In this document: positions 1 through 8,869 of the stretch, in pieces
Layout of the letters: every line of letters begins with the position of its first letter
Numbering within the stretch: position 1 is the stretch's first letter
Assembly: GCA_020199835.1 (NCBI GenBank)
Contig: JAIVJV010000009.1
Coordinates: 992,001 to 1,056,000, forward strand
Source of the DNA: Acidobacteriota bacterium
Lineage (GTDB): Bacteria > Acidobacteriota > Blastocatellia > Pyrinomonadales > Pyrinomonadaceae
DNA: 64,000 nucleotides
Reading direction: 5' to 3'
Notes under the pieces: model-generated
The model's input: the letters and a program-made list of their open reading frames with translations, nothing else
What the model was told of the DNA's origin: nothing
Databases searched by the model: none
Position numbers and translations under genes: made by a program

Positions 1-530
1 GCTATCATTCCCGGTCCACTCAGCACGCGCATGTTCTTCGTGTAACGCACATCGGCAGTGCGGTCTTGTGCGAGTGACCAGCGATTGAGAAAGAATGCAA
101 GCGCGATCCAAACCGCGAAGTAGACCACCGCGCGCACGATGAAGAACGTAAGATTCAGATACGGCGTCTTGAAGGCCACGACCGGGTGCTGTTCCAGCAC
201 CTCCTGGTGCGTCCATTCGTAAATCGAGTGCGCGCCGAGAATGATCGGTATAAACAGCAGCGCCATGATCGGCAACGTGCGCGTCGAAGCTTCGAGCACG
301 CGACGGATCACAAAACCCCAGCCGCCGCCGGTCATGTGTTGCAACATCAGGAGCGCGAGCGAGCCCACAGCGATCCCGGTCCAGAACGTCCAACCGACGA
401 GATAAGCCTGGAAAAATTGGTGGCTATCGAGAAACGCGAGAGCGACCAACACCAGTAGCAGCACACCACCTGCGATGAACGCGCGGTTGCGAAACGTATT
501 TGCCGGCTGAGGATTGAATGAAGTGCTCAT
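1..530 (-). CDS. actF: Alternative complex III subunit ActF (partial, C-terminus beyond window)
   Basis: This is an integral membrane subunit of the quinol:cytochrome c oxidoreductase known as alternative complex III. The N-terminal ~176 residues read open from the ATG at 530-528 to the window edge. They show a hydrophobic segment around residues 17-35, a second around 42-65 followed by the ActF-like stretch LLMLQHMTGGGWGF, and further membrane segments around residues 90-105 and 135-150. The start overlaps the actE stop as ATGA, the usual sign of translational coupling. The rest of the gene lies to the left of the window. Identification is by operon position plus the partial sequence; what follows it cannot be seen. 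Confidence 0.85.
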   Translation of the reverse strand, partial: MSTSFNPQPANTFRNRAFIAGGVLLLVLVALAFLDSHQFFQAYLVGWTFWTGIAVGSLALLMLQHMTGGGWGFVIRRVLEASTRTLPIMALLFIPIILGAHSIYEWTHQEVLEQHPVVAFKTPYLNLTFFIVRAVVYFAVWIALAFFLNRWSLAQDRTADVRYTKNMRVLSGPGMI

Positions 531-1201
531 TCCTGATGTCCTCCGGCCGCGGGTGTTGGCTGTGACTGCGGTTGTGACGACCCTTGTGGCAGGGGCGTAC
601 CGCTTGGTCCGGGTTGCGTCTTGATATTTTGTTGACTTAGTTGCAGCGCGCGGACGTAGGCGATGATGGCCCAACGATCCTGCACGGGAACTTGCGCAGC
701 GTAAGGCGGCATCGCGCCCCAGCCGTTAGTGATAGCGTCGAAGAAGTGACCCACGGGCGCCTGGCGCAGACGATCGTCGTGGAACGAAGCGGCACGACGG
801 AAACCGCGACGCACGATCATGCCGTCGCCGTGACCGGTCATGCCGTGACAAACGCTACAGAAGATTTCGTAACGCTCGCGGCCGCGTACGACCGTTTCCT
901 GTGTAATCGGAAACGGGAACGTGTCGACGTCATCCGTGTAGGGATTCGTACTCGCAGGAGCAGGAGACGCGGATGACACCGGTTTTTTCCCCGTGTAGAA
1001 CTCTGTGTCGGAACGCAGGTGACCGCGCGCAATCGTTCCCTGGACCGGCGGCCTGCTCGCTAAACCGTCACCAAAGAACGACGAGCCGCGATACGGCTTG
1101 ATCTTCGGCTGGTCCTGCATGTCGTGGCGACACGCTGCGCCCGCGAAGCACACGACGGCTAGCAGAACTCCGATCCCAAAAGTGTTCCTAAACCTCGACA
1201 T
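527..1201 (-). CDS. actE: Alternative complex III monohaem cytochrome c subunit ActE
   Basis: This 224-residue c-type cytochrome is one of the electron-carrying subunits of alternative complex III on the periplasmic face. The N-terminus has a hydrophobic signal ending at a lipobox-like GAAC (about residues 20-23), so a lipid-anchored protein is likely. A single CSVCH haem motif lies near residues 115-119, and the MPPYAAQVP stretch further on probably holds the distal Met ligand. The C-terminus is a Pro/Gln/Ser-rich tail. The gene overlaps the actD end by 14 nt and the actF start by 4 nt, in the middle of the act operon. The single haem site agrees with ActE in described complexes. Confidence 0.9.
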   Translation of the reverse strand: MSRFRNTFGIGVLLAVVCFAGAACRHDMQDQPKIKPYRGSSFFGDGLASRPPVQGTIARGHLRSDTEFYTGKKPVSSASPAPASTNPYTDDVDTFPFPITQETVVRGRERYEIFCSVCHGMTGHGDGMIVRRGFRRAASFHDDRLRQAPVGHFFDAITNGWGAMPPYAAQVPVQDRWAIIAYVRALQLSQQNIKTQPGPSGTPLPQGSSQPQSQPTPAAGGHQE

Positions 1202-1760
1202 CGTTAACTTCTATCGCACCCAAACTCTTCAGCAACTCGACCACCCTGTCGTGTTCAAACTGCGGATCGTTCGCTTCCACCGCCAGGAAGAACCGATCGC
1301 GCGTGGCCATCGCGAAGTTCGGCGCGTTGAAAACGGGGTGGTACGGTTGCGGCAACTTGTTCAGCACGAGCATTCCCAAAACCGCGGAGAACGCCGCAAA
1401 CAGCACCGTCATTTCAAACGTGATCGGAATAAAAGCGGGCCAACTGTTGTACGGCTTGCCGCCGACGTTCAGCGGGTAATCGATCACTTCGATGTAGTAC
1501 TGCATGAAATATCCGGCAAGTGCGCCAACCACACCACCAATGAACACGATGAGCGGCAGACGCGTGTGCGTGAATCCGATGGCTTCCGAAAGTTCTTCGA
1601 TCGGATAAGGCGAGTAGCCGTTGATTCGTCGATATCCCGCTTCGTAAGTCTTGCGCGCCGCATGGACCAGGTCAGCCGGACCCTCAAACTCCGCGATCAC
1701 GCCGTACAGCGGCGTCGCGTGGCGTCGATGGTGCACGAGCGGCGGACGAGTAGTAGCCAT
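1188..1760 (-). CDS. actD: Alternative complex III membrane subunit ActD (DUF3341)
   Basis: This 190-residue subunit of the alternative complex III membrane arm has the DUF3341 pattern. A soluble N-terminal part (GVIAEFEGPADLVHAARKTY) resembles a regulatory fold. Two hydrophobic helices follow, around residues 70-93 (LPLIVFIGGVVGALAGYFMQ) and 105-130, then a short C-terminal region with the typical FFLAVEANDPQFE stretch. ActD carries no cofactor and is thought to help assemble or stabilise the complex. The start lies 3 nt from the actC stop and the end overlaps actE, so it is translated from the same operon mRNA. Confidence 0.9.
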   Translation of the reverse strand: MATTRPPLVHHRRHATPLYGVIAEFEGPADLVHAARKTYEAGYRRINGYSPYPIEELSEAIGFTHTRLPLIVFIGGVVGALAGYFMQYYIEVIDYPLNVGGKPYNSWPAFIPITFEMTVLFAAFSAVLGMLVLNKLPQPYHPVFNAPNFAMATRDRFFLAVEANDPQFEHDRVVELLKSLGAIEVNDVEV

Positions 1761-1763
1761 TGG

Positions 1764-3155
1764 CTATTCCTCCACCTCCGCTTCCGGCAGAATCGTGCGC
1801 ATCTCAAAAATCGAGATCATCGGCAGGAACCGGATGAACAGGAACAAGAGCGTAAAGAAGAAACCAATCGTTCCGATGAACATGCCCCAGTCCCACTGCG
1901 TCGGCTCATACATTCCCCAGGACGACGGCAGATAATCGCGGTGCAAGCTCGTCACCACGATGACAAAACGTTCGAGCCACATGCCGATGCTGACGATGAA
2001 CGAAATCACCCACAGCGCGAGCAGGTTCGAGCGCACCTTCTTGATCCACAAAAACTGCGGCGCGATGATGTTGCACAAGATCAACGCCCAGTAATAAAGA
2101 CTGTAGGGACCGTGCATGCGGTTCCAGATCATGAACCGTTCGTACTTGTTGCCGCTGTACCAGCCGAAGAACGCTTCCATGATGTAGCCGTAGCCGACGA
2201 TCAATCCCGTTGCGAGCATCACCTTCGCCATGTTGTGCATGTGCCGCATGGTGATGAAGCCTTCGAGACCGTAAAAACGGCGCAAAGGAATCGTCAGCAA
2301 CAGCACCATTGCAAAGCCTGCGTAGATCGCGCCGGCAACGAAATAAGGCGGAAAGATCGTGGCGTGCCAGCCCGGAATGATGCCGACCGCGAAGTCGAAA
2401 CTGACGATCGTGTGCACGGAAAGCACGAGCGGCGTGGCGAGACCGGCGAGCAGCAGGTACGCCATTTCGTAGCGATGCCAGTGACGCGCCGAACCGCGCC
2501 AGCCCATCGCGAGCATGCCGTAAAGAATCTGAAATGGCTTGCTGCGCGCGCGATCGCGAAGCGTGGCGAAGTCGGGTATCAGACCAACAAACCAGAACAT
2601 CGCCGAGACGGTGGCGTAAGTTGAAACCGCAAACACGTCCCACATTAGCGGGCTGCGAAACTGCGGCCAGATTCCCATCGTGTTTGGATACGGAAACAGC
2701 CAGTACATCAACCACGGACGTCCGAGGTGGAAGATCGGATACATGCCCGCTTGTGCGACGGCGAAGAGCGTCATCGCTTCGGCAAAGCGGTTGATCGACG
2801 TACGCCAGCGCTGTCGCAGCAACAGCAAAATCGCCGAGATCAGCGTGCCCGCGTGGCCGATCCCGATCCACCAGACGAAATTGAGAATGTCGACGCCCCA
2901 CGCGACCGGAACGTTCACGCCCCAGAGACCGATACCGACGAACACGAGGTTCGTGATCGTCAGCAGCATCAGTTGAAACAACGCGAACGAGATGGCGAAG
3001 CCGAAGAACCACGCCAGCGACGTCTTGCGCTTCAAGACGATCGAGCTGATCTTGTCCGTCACGGAAGCAAACGTCAGCCCGGGATCGATCACGGGCGCCG
3101 TCGAATGCATCGGACCTTCCGTGTATGCTCTGTGTGGTTCTTCTGCGTCGGCCAC
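1764..3155 (-). CDS. actC: Alternative complex III quinol-oxidising membrane subunit ActC (NrfD-like)
   Basis: This 463-residue polytopic protein of the NrfD/PsrC family is the membrane subunit that binds quinol in alternative complex III. About ten hydrophobic segments are visible, beginning with SLAWFFGFAISFALFQLML around residues 45-65. Conserved-looking features include WGVDILNFVWWIGIGHAGT and the HLGRPW turn, both typical of ActC. Quinol oxidised here passes electrons to the Fe-S clusters of ActB and the haems of ActA and ActE. The gene is separated from actB by a single nucleotide and from actD by three, so co-translation is expected. Confidence 0.92.
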   Translation of the reverse strand: MADAEEPHRAYTEGPMHSTAPVIDPGLTFASVTDKISSIVLKRKTSLAWFFGFAISFALFQLMLLTITNLVFVGIGLWGVNVPVAWGVDILNFVWWIGIGHAGTLISAILLLLRQRWRTSINRFAEAMTLFAVAQAGMYPIFHLGRPWLMYWLFPYPNTMGIWPQFRSPLMWDVFAVSTYATVSAMFWFVGLIPDFATLRDRARSKPFQILYGMLAMGWRGSARHWHRYEMAYLLLAGLATPLVLSVHTIVSFDFAVGIIPGWHATIFPPYFVAGAIYAGFAMVLLLTIPLRRFYGLEGFITMRHMHNMAKVMLATGLIVGYGYIMEAFFGWYSGNKYERFMIWNRMHGPYSLYYWALILCNIIAPQFLWIKKVRSNLLALWVISFIVSIGMWLERFVIVVTSLHRDYLPSSWGMYEPTQWDWGMFIGTIGFFFTLLFLFIRFLPMISIFEMRTILPEAEVEE

Positions 3156-3156
3156 G

Positions 3157-6100
3157 TTACTTAATTTCCGGATTCGGGTTCTTTAACTGCGTTAAGTAAG
3201 TCGTACGGGGCTTCGTGTTCAACTCACCGAGCAACGAGTAATTCCGCTCGCTTGCCTTCAATTTCGACACGCGGCTGTTCGGATCGTTGATGTCGCCGAA
3301 CACGATTGCCTCGGTCGGGCACACGGCCTGACATGCGGTCACGACTTCGCCATCGCGAAGTCTGCGGTCTTCGAGCTCTGCCTGAATCTTTCCGTTTTGA
3401 ATGCGCTGCACGCAGTAAGTGCACTTCTCCATCACGCCGCGGCTCCGTACTGTCACCTCGGGATTCCGCATCAACTGGTAAGTGGGCGTGTCCCAATCCT
3501 GATACAAAAAGAAGTTGAAGCGCCGCACTTTGTAGGGGCAATTGTTGGAGCAGTACTTCGTGCCGACACAACGGTTGTAGACCATGTCGTTCAGGCCTTC
3601 CGCGCTGTGCACGGTGGCGTGAACGGGACAAACGGGTTCGCACGGCGCGTTTTCGCAGTGCATGCACGGCACCGGCATAAAGTTGATGCCTTTAGGATTG
3701 TTCGGATCGAAACCGCTGAAGTAAGTATCGACGCGAATCCAGTGCATTTCGCGGCTCCGGATGACCTCCGTCTTGCCGACGACCGGGATATTGTTTTCGG
3801 CCTGGCAGGCGATCGTGCAGCCGTTGCAACCGATGCAGTTATTCAGGTCGATGGCCATGCCCCAGGCGTAATTGGGCGCGTTCTCCGCCTGGTTCTTGTA
3901 GTCATACTCGGGATAGATCGACGGATGCTCGTGTTTTTCGTCGTGATGTTTGTCTCCGTGGAGAAACTCTTCGAGCGTTTCGGAGCGCACGATGTCGCGC
4001 TGCTCGGTGCTGAAATTTGGATCTTCGAGATTGAAGTGGAGCTGCGTCGTCGCGATCACGTGCGATCCATTCGGCCCCTCGACGCGAACGCCGGTCGTGA
4101 ACCACGGTTCCCACGATGTGCGGAGATGGTAAACGTCGAAACCGACCTGCTCTTCTGTCGCGGCGCCACCGACGCGTCCGGCGAGACGGCGGCCATAACC
4201 GAGGTGAACAGTGATCACGCCGTCGGGCTGACCGGGCATTACCCATACCGGCACGCGCACACGCGCTCCCTGTTGCGTAACGAGATCGACGGTGGGAACA
4301 TAATTCTCCCGACCTTTTTTTGCGTTCTCCTGTTTCGGACCACCGGTGATCTGTTGCGCTGTGTTCGGACTGACAATCGCGACGTTGTCCCACGTGACTT
4401 TGGTTAACGGCTTGGGCAGTTCCTGAAGCCAGCCGTTATTTGCGAAGCGCCCGTCGTACACGGACGGGTCCGGTCGATAGACAAGTTCGAAACCCGAACC
4501 AGCCGTTCGCGAACTCTGTAGTGCCGATTGTAACGGGCTACCTAAATTTGCCTGGACGGAAACCGTCTTTGTCTGGAATGCGGTGTTCGGGATGAAGCCG
4601 TCGTGAATTGACTGGCGCCACCACGTTTCAAAATCCGTCGTCGATCCGGTTTTCGCTTGTTCCCCTTGCCAGAAAGTCCTGACGATGTCGTAAGGCCGGC
4701 GATCGTATTGGTCAGAAAAGACGGCGAGCAGTTCGTGCGGGGTCTTGCCGTCGTAAAGCGGCTGGATCAGCGGTTGAACGATCGTTACGGTACCGTCATA
4801 AGAACGCGCATCGCCCCACGATTCGAGATAGTGCGCGGCCGGAACGTGCCAGTGACAGAACTCGGAAGTCTCATCCCTGTATTCGCTCAGGTGAACGCGC
4901 AGTTTCGCTTTCTGCATGCGCTCGAAAGTGAACCTGAGATCGGCGGGCGCGTTGTAGACCGGGTTGCCGCCCATGATCACGAGCAGGTCAACAAGGCCGG
5001 CATCAAGATCGTTGACGAGTTCCTGAAGCGACTGGCGCTGGTCTACGGAATTAATTTCGAGTGGATCCGTGTAGAAGACGGTTTTGCCGACGTTTCCGAG
5101 CGCGTTGTTCATCGCATGCGCGAGCGCGTGAACGATCGGCGGTTGGCCGTCGCCCGCGATCACGATGCTCGCGCCTCTGTACTGCTGTAGATCGCGCGTG
5201 ATGACATCCAGCGGAATGCCTTCAGCGTTCAGCGCGTTTACGTCCAACTGTGTCTCGGCTCCCAACGTTTGACCGCTTCCGGCGGCAAGAAACGCTGCGA
5301 TGGCAACCATCAGGCTCGGCTTCACGGTCCAGGTGTGATCGGCCATCGCGCCGGTGTTCGACGGCGTTGTTTCGATCACGTAGAGCCGGTTCATTTCGCG
5401 AATGTTTTCGCTGACGCGCCGCCGCGCGATGAACTCACGCGAGTAGCGCACGTATCCCGGCATCACCGGCGACAGAAAATCGGCATCGAGCGAAAGAATG
5501 CGTTGCGCGAGATCGAACTTGTAGGTCGTGTTGACCGGCTGTCCAAACGCCATCACCGCTCCGGCGCGTGCGTTGTCGCGATTCGCGGGTTCGTACTGGT
5601 GCCACTTTGCCTGCGGAAACGTAGTTCGCAGTTCGTTCATCATCGCGCCGAGCGATGGTGACGTTATGGTTTCGGTAAAAAAACGAATGCCGCCGCCTTG
5701 TTTCGCTCTTTGCTCCTCGAGCGCGACGCGGATCTCGCCGACAAATGCCGTCCAGGTGCGAATGTCTTCGCGATAAGTCAGCGTTTGCGAGCGATCGGGA
5801 TCGTAGAGACTGAGAATTGAGGCTTGCGAAAAGATGTCCGTCGCGCTTGAGCCGCGTGGATCGCGATACGGATCTTCAGCCGGAAAATCAACCGGACGAT
5901 TGTTCGGATGATCGGGATTGCCCTCGATTTTCGTGGGCCGCCCTTCGTTGCTGCGGACGAGAACCGGAGTGGCAAGTCCCAGAAGCGGCGCGGCACTCGC
6001 GTAGAAAAGCGCCTTACCCGGAACCTGTTCCTCGGGTTGGTTTACGTAAGGAACAATTTTTTCGGGAGGTTGAAAAACGCAGCCGGTCAAACCGGCCAGC

Positions 6101-6333
6101 GCGAGGGAAGCGCCCATCAATTTCAAAAACGTGCGCCGCTCGACCGGATCATTCCAACCCTCAGCCTGTTGCGGAAACTCACGCGCGACAAACTCGCGAA
6201 ACTGCGGCGTGTCAGCTAATTCCTCTAGACTTCGCCAATACTTCTTACCACCGCGCGGTTGTTCAGCATCCTGTAAAGCAAGAATGTGATCGCGCATTAG
6301 CTTGAAGTTTATGTGACGATCGCTTTCACTCAT
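3157..6333 (-). CDS. actB: Alternative complex III iron-sulfur/molybdopterin-like subunit ActB
   Basis: This 1058-residue fused subunit has an N-terminal molybdopterin-oxidoreductase-like domain (no cofactor in characterised complexes) and a C-terminal four-cluster ferredoxin domain. A twin-arginine motif, ERRTFLKLMG, near residue 65 is followed by a hydrophobic stretch ending LTGC, which suggests Tat export with possible lipidation. The ferredoxin part starts near residue 830, with CIGCNGCTIAC, then CMHCENAPCEPVCP, then CVGTKYCSNNCP and CTYC...CQAVCP, enough cysteines for four clusters. The length matches ActB proteins. It lies between actA (13 nt gap) and actC. Confidence 0.95.
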   Translation of the reverse strand: MSESDRHINFKLMRDHILALQDAEQPRGGKKYWRSLEELADTPQFREFVAREFPQQAEGWNDPVERRTFLKLMGASLALAGLTGCVFQPPEKIVPYVNQPEEQVPGKALFYASAAPLLGLATPVLVRSNEGRPTKIEGNPDHPNNRPVDFPAEDPYRDPRGSSATDIFSQASILSLYDPDRSQTLTYREDIRTWTAFVGEIRVALEEQRAKQGGGIRFFTETITSPSLGAMMNELRTTFPQAKWHQYEPANRDNARAGAVMAFGQPVNTTYKFDLAQRILSLDADFLSPVMPGYVRYSREFIARRRVSENIREMNRLYVIETTPSNTGAMADHTWTVKPSLMVAIAAFLAAGSGQTLGAETQLDVNALNAEGIPLDVITRDLQQYRGASIVIAGDGQPPIVHALAHAMNNALGNVGKTVFYTDPLEINSVDQRQSLQELVNDLDAGLVDLLVIMGGNPVYNAPADLRFTFERMQKAKLRVHLSEYRDETSEFCHWHVPAAHYLESWGDARSYDGTVTIVQPLIQPLYDGKTPHELLAVFSDQYDRRPYDIVRTFWQGEQAKTGSTTDFETWWRQSIHDGFIPNTAFQTKTVSVQANLGSPLQSALQSSRTAGSGFELVYRPDPSVYDGRFANNGWLQELPKPLTKVTWDNVAIVSPNTAQQITGGPKQENAKKGRENYVPTVDLVTQQGARVRVPVWVMPGQPDGVITVHLGYGRRLAGRVGGAATEEQVGFDVYHLRTSWEPWFTTGVRVEGPNGSHVIATTQLHFNLEDPNFSTEQRDIVRSETLEEFLHGDKHHDEKHEHPSIYPEYDYKNQAENAPNYAWGMAIDLNNCIGCNGCTIACQAENNIPVVGKTEVIRSREMHWIRVDTYFSGFDPNNPKGINFMPVPCMHCENAPCEPVCPVHATVHSAEGLNDMVYNRCVGTKYCSNNCPYKVRRFNFFLYQDWDTPTYQLMRNPEVTVRSRGVMEKCTYCVQRIQNGKIQAELEDRRLRDGEVVTACQAVCPTEAIVFGDINDPNSRVSKLKASERNYSLLGELNTKPRTTYLTQLKNPNPEIK

Positions 6334-6346
6334 TTCAATCTTTTCA

Positions 6347-7015
6347 TTAACGATGGCAGGTGGAACAGCTCTCCAGCACTCGCCGTCCCTGAATTTTGTA
6401 CTCGGCTTTCAACCGAAAACCTTCGGCCAGTTGTTCGCTGTTGGTGTTCACCGGTCGCCACGCCATGTCGTAAATTCGATTCTTCGGCCGCACGAATTTT
6501 TCCGGCTCGCGGTGACACTCCAAACACCACTCCATCTGTAACGTCGCAGCCTGGTACATGATGGGTTGCTCATCGACGCGTCCATGACACGTCGAACAAC
6601 CGACGCCTTTCTGTACGTGAATGCTGTGATTGAAATAGGCGTAATCAGGAAGATCGTGGACGCGGATCCATTCGAGCGGCTTGCCGGTGCGAAAACTCGC
6701 GCGCACCGGCTCGAGATAAGGGCTGTCGGCCCAGATCTGCTTGTGACAGCTCATGCACACCGCGGTCGAAGGCATGCCGGCAGTCGCTGCCGTTTCCACT
6801 GAAGTGTGGCAGTAGCGACAATCGATGCCGTCGTCACCGACGTGATGTTTGTGGCTGAACTGGACTGGTTGCTGTCGCTCGACCCACTGCCCGGTATTCC
6901 ACGATGAGCGATTGAGTTCGACGGCGACCCACAGAGCCGCGACTATAATGAAGACCGCGCCATAGATAGTAATCTTCGCTAAAGCATTAGTGCTGTGGTG
7001 GAAGATCTGTGGCAT
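6347..7015 (-). CDS. actA: Alternative complex III pentahaem cytochrome c subunit ActA
   Basis: This is the first gene of the act operon. The 222-residue protein has an N-terminal membrane anchor (about residues 14-34) and five CxxCH motifs, beginning at residues 66, 87, 140, 164 and 217, the last almost at the C-terminus. Five haems are the hallmark of ActA, which passes electrons from quinol oxidation towards cytochrome c or the terminal oxidase. Several extra histidines (for example HKHH at 55-58) could be distal haem ligands. No clear ribosome site precedes the ATG, and the likely promoter lies only a few bases upstream. Confidence 0.93.
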   Translation of the reverse strand: MPQIFHHSTNALAKITIYGAVFIIVAALWVAVELNRSSWNTGQWVERQQPVQFSHKHHVGDDGIDCRYCHTSVETAATAGMPSTAVCMSCHKQIWADSPYLEPVRASFRTGKPLEWIRVHDLPDYAYFNHSIHVQKGVGCSTCHGRVDEQPIMYQAATLQMEWCLECHREPEKFVRPKNRIYDMAWRPVNTNSEQLAEGFRLKAEYKIQGRRVLESCSTCHR

Positions 7016-7027
7016 TGGAGAAGGGGA

Positions 7028-7055
7028 ACTTTATCAAATCGCTTGCGATTTTCAA
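7028..7055 (-). promoter_or_regulatory. Candidate promoter of the act operon
   Basis: On the minus strand TTGAAA (7055-7050) and TAAAGT (7033-7028) are separated by 16 nt. Transcription would start near 7021, only about six bases before the actA ATG at 7015, giving a very short leader. Both hexamers depart from consensus, so this is a reasonable but unproven sigma-70-type site. Confidence 0.4.
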
Positions 7056-7113
7056 ATTGGCCCACAGATCCGTGATGAAGTTGTTACTGAGCGATGAGAG
7101 TTAGCGGTGAGAG

Positions 7114-8061
7114 TTAGCTGACTTCAGCATCTCGCGCGAGAAGTGCGACGCCGACCGGCGCAGCGTCGAGACCGAGAGTGGCGATGACGATTTGAGTGGC
7201 TTCAAAACACGGTTGAAACGCGCGGCGTTTCACTTCCTGAATAATCGGGTTGAGAATCACTGGTCCGGCGTCCATAACACCGCCGCCGAGCACGATCCGC
7301 TCGATATTTAACAAGTTGATGACGCTGGCGACGCCGGTTCCGATGTATTTTCCGGTGCGTTCGATCATCATCGCCGCGAAATCGTCACCTTCGCGGGCTT
7401 CGTGCGCGACGTCTTCGGCAGTGAAGTTTTTGTTAAAGGAGAGGCGTGACAAAGACGACGTCGAATCACGATTCAGCCGCTCGCGAGCGCGGCGCACGAT
7501 GCTCGGCGCCGACGCGACCGTTTCCAAACATCCCGTGTTGCCGCAAACACACGGCAGTCCTTCGGTGTCGATCGTGATGTGTCCGACTTCACCGGCGAAT
7601 CCGGAAGCGCCGGTCCAGAGCCTGCCGTCGAGGATGATCGCGCCGCCGATTCCATTTCCGATCGTTATGTAGAACAGGTTGGTGCTGCCGCGACCCGCGC
7701 CGACCTGGAACTCGCCATACGCTGCCGCATTCGCGTCGTTTTCGAGTTCGACGCGCAGTCCGGTTGCTCGCGACAGTCCGCCGTGCAGGTCTTCAACCAT
7801 CTTCAAGGGCAGGTTGCGCGAATCAACAACGCGGTCGGTTTGACGGTTAACAAGACCGGGAATCGCGACTCCCAAGGCGACGACGGTTCCGAGCGCGGGC
7901 CGTAAATCGTCCACAATTGTGGCGAGCTGCGGCACGATGTTTTCGGACGAAACGTCGGCCGAACGCCGTTCGATAACGCGGCCATCTTCGGTAACCAGCG
8001 CAGCGCGTATGTACGAGCCGGAGAGATTAATTCCGATGAAGTTTTTTCTCGGAGTAGTCAT
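7114..8061 (-). CDS. ROK family sugar kinase (glucokinase-like)
   Basis: This 315-residue protein of the ROK family probably phosphorylates glucose or a related hexose with ATP in the cytoplasm. The N-terminus FIGINLSGSYIRAALV is the first ATP-binding loop. ENDANAAAYGE holds the catalytic Asp, and GHITID...CVCGNTGCLE (about residues 180-200) is the ROK zinc motif with its His and Cys ligands. I start it at the ATG at 8061. The frame stays open further upstream, but that extension would translate the inverted repeat at 8140-8238 and is not credible. No DNA-binding N-terminus is present, so it is a kinase rather than a ROK repressor. Sugar specificity cannot be read from the sequence. Confidence 0.85.
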   Translation of the reverse strand: MTTPRKNFIGINLSGSYIRAALVTEDGRVIERRSADVSSENIVPQLATIVDDLRPALGTVVALGVAIPGLVNRQTDRVVDSRNLPLKMVEDLHGGLSRATGLRVELENDANAAAYGEFQVGAGRGSTNLFYITIGNGIGGAIILDGRLWTGASGFAGEVGHITIDTEGLPCVCGNTGCLETVASAPSIVRRARERLNRDSTSSLSRLSFNKNFTAEDVAHEAREGDDFAAMMIERTGKYIGTGVASVINLLNIERIVLGGGVMDAGPVILNPIIQEVKRRAFQPCFEATQIVIATLGLDAAPVGVALLARDAEVS

Positions 8062-8139
8062 AGTCACAGGCCAAAGAGTAGAATTGTGCCACAAGACGGC
8101 ACAAAAGACACAAAGTGCCGTAGTGTCCTGATTCGGACG

Positions 8140-8238
8140 CGCTCTTTCCTGGGACCGCAGGCGTCTCGCCTGCAACTCACGGCAGCGCCCGATTTCGAAG
8201 CTTGGCAGGCAAGACGCCTGCGGTCCCAGGAAAGAGCG
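8140..8238. repeat. REP-like long inverted repeat
   Basis: Two 34-nt arms at 8140-8173 and 8205-8238 are reverse complements of each other with a single mismatch, around a 31-nt spacer. The core of the left arm is GGGACCGCAGGCGTCTCGCC. Each arm contains a smaller palindrome (GCAGGCG..CGCCTGC). It fills most of the space between the divergent ROK kinase and universal stress protein genes. The structure resembles REP/BIME-type dispersed elements. It could also act as a bidirectional hairpin, but no T-run follows either arm. Confidence 0.85.
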
Positions 8239-8283
8239 TTCGTAATTCGTAAGTTGGGACACGACCCAAACTGCCTGGTCCTT

Positions 8284-8751
8284 ATGGAGATTCGCACCAT
8301 TCTTCTGCCGACGGACTTCAGCGAGTGTGGTAATTATGCGCTCTCGTATGCGGCGTCGTTGGCGCGCAGGTTCAAAGCTTCGATCATTTGCGTGAACGTG
8401 ATCGAGCCGATTGTGCCCACCGTCGGTTACTCCGGCATGACCGAACCGTTACCCATCGCCGACATCACCGAACAACTCGAAGACTCAGCGGAACGCGAGT
8501 TGCCGAAACTCGCTGAATGTGACGACTGTGCTGGCCTCGACGTCGAGGAACTGGTCGTGCATGGCGAAGCTGCGTCGGAGATCGTGCGGGTGGCGGCCGA
8601 GCGAAACGTTGACTTGATCGTGATTTCGTCGCACGGGCGTACGGGACTCGGTCGCATTCTTTTCGGTTCGACTGCTGAGTCGGTGGTACGACATGCCCCT
8701 TGTCCCGTGTTGGTTGTTAAGCCCCCGCCGCAGGAAGGCGCGGAACGGTAG
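8284..8751 (+). CDS. Universal stress protein (UspA family, ATP-binding type)
   Basis: This 155-residue single-domain Usp protein opens with EIRTILLPTDFSECG, the typical first strand and Asp of the family. It ends with HGRTGLGRILFGSTAESVV, which carries the G-x2-G-x9-G-S ATP-binding pattern, so it belongs to the nucleotide-binding class. The ATG at 8284 gives the normal length. An upstream in-frame extension would run through the inverted repeat and is rejected. Such proteins bind ATP and are induced by starvation or redox stress; the exact trigger here is unknown. It is divergent from the ROK kinase. Confidence 0.9.
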   Translation: MEIRTILLPTDFSECGNYALSYAASLARRFKASIICVNVIEPIVPTVGYSGMTEPLPIADITEQLEDSAERELPKLAECDDCAGLDVEELVVHGEAASEIVRVAAERNVDLIVISSHGRTGLGRILFGSTAESVVRHAPCPVLVVKPPPQEGAER

Positions 8752-8869
8752 TAGTCAAAATCTCCCCTCCAGTTTATTCTTTGACCCGCCATTGACCGTC
8801 GTCGGCCGCCCATGATCGCGGTCAGTTCGCAAAGTTGACCGACTAGTTTTTTGCGCGCCTGGTTTCTTC

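Noticed and set aside
1098-2624. A 508-codon open frame on the plus strand opposite actC-actE
   Set aside because: Very His/Arg/Asp-rich product without any domain; it is the antisense shadow of well-supported act genes, as are similar plus-strand frames at 2727-3164 and 3397-4407.
8086-8283. N-terminal extension of the universal stress protein
   Set aside because: The extra 66 codons translate the inverted repeat; the family starts at the ATG at 8284.
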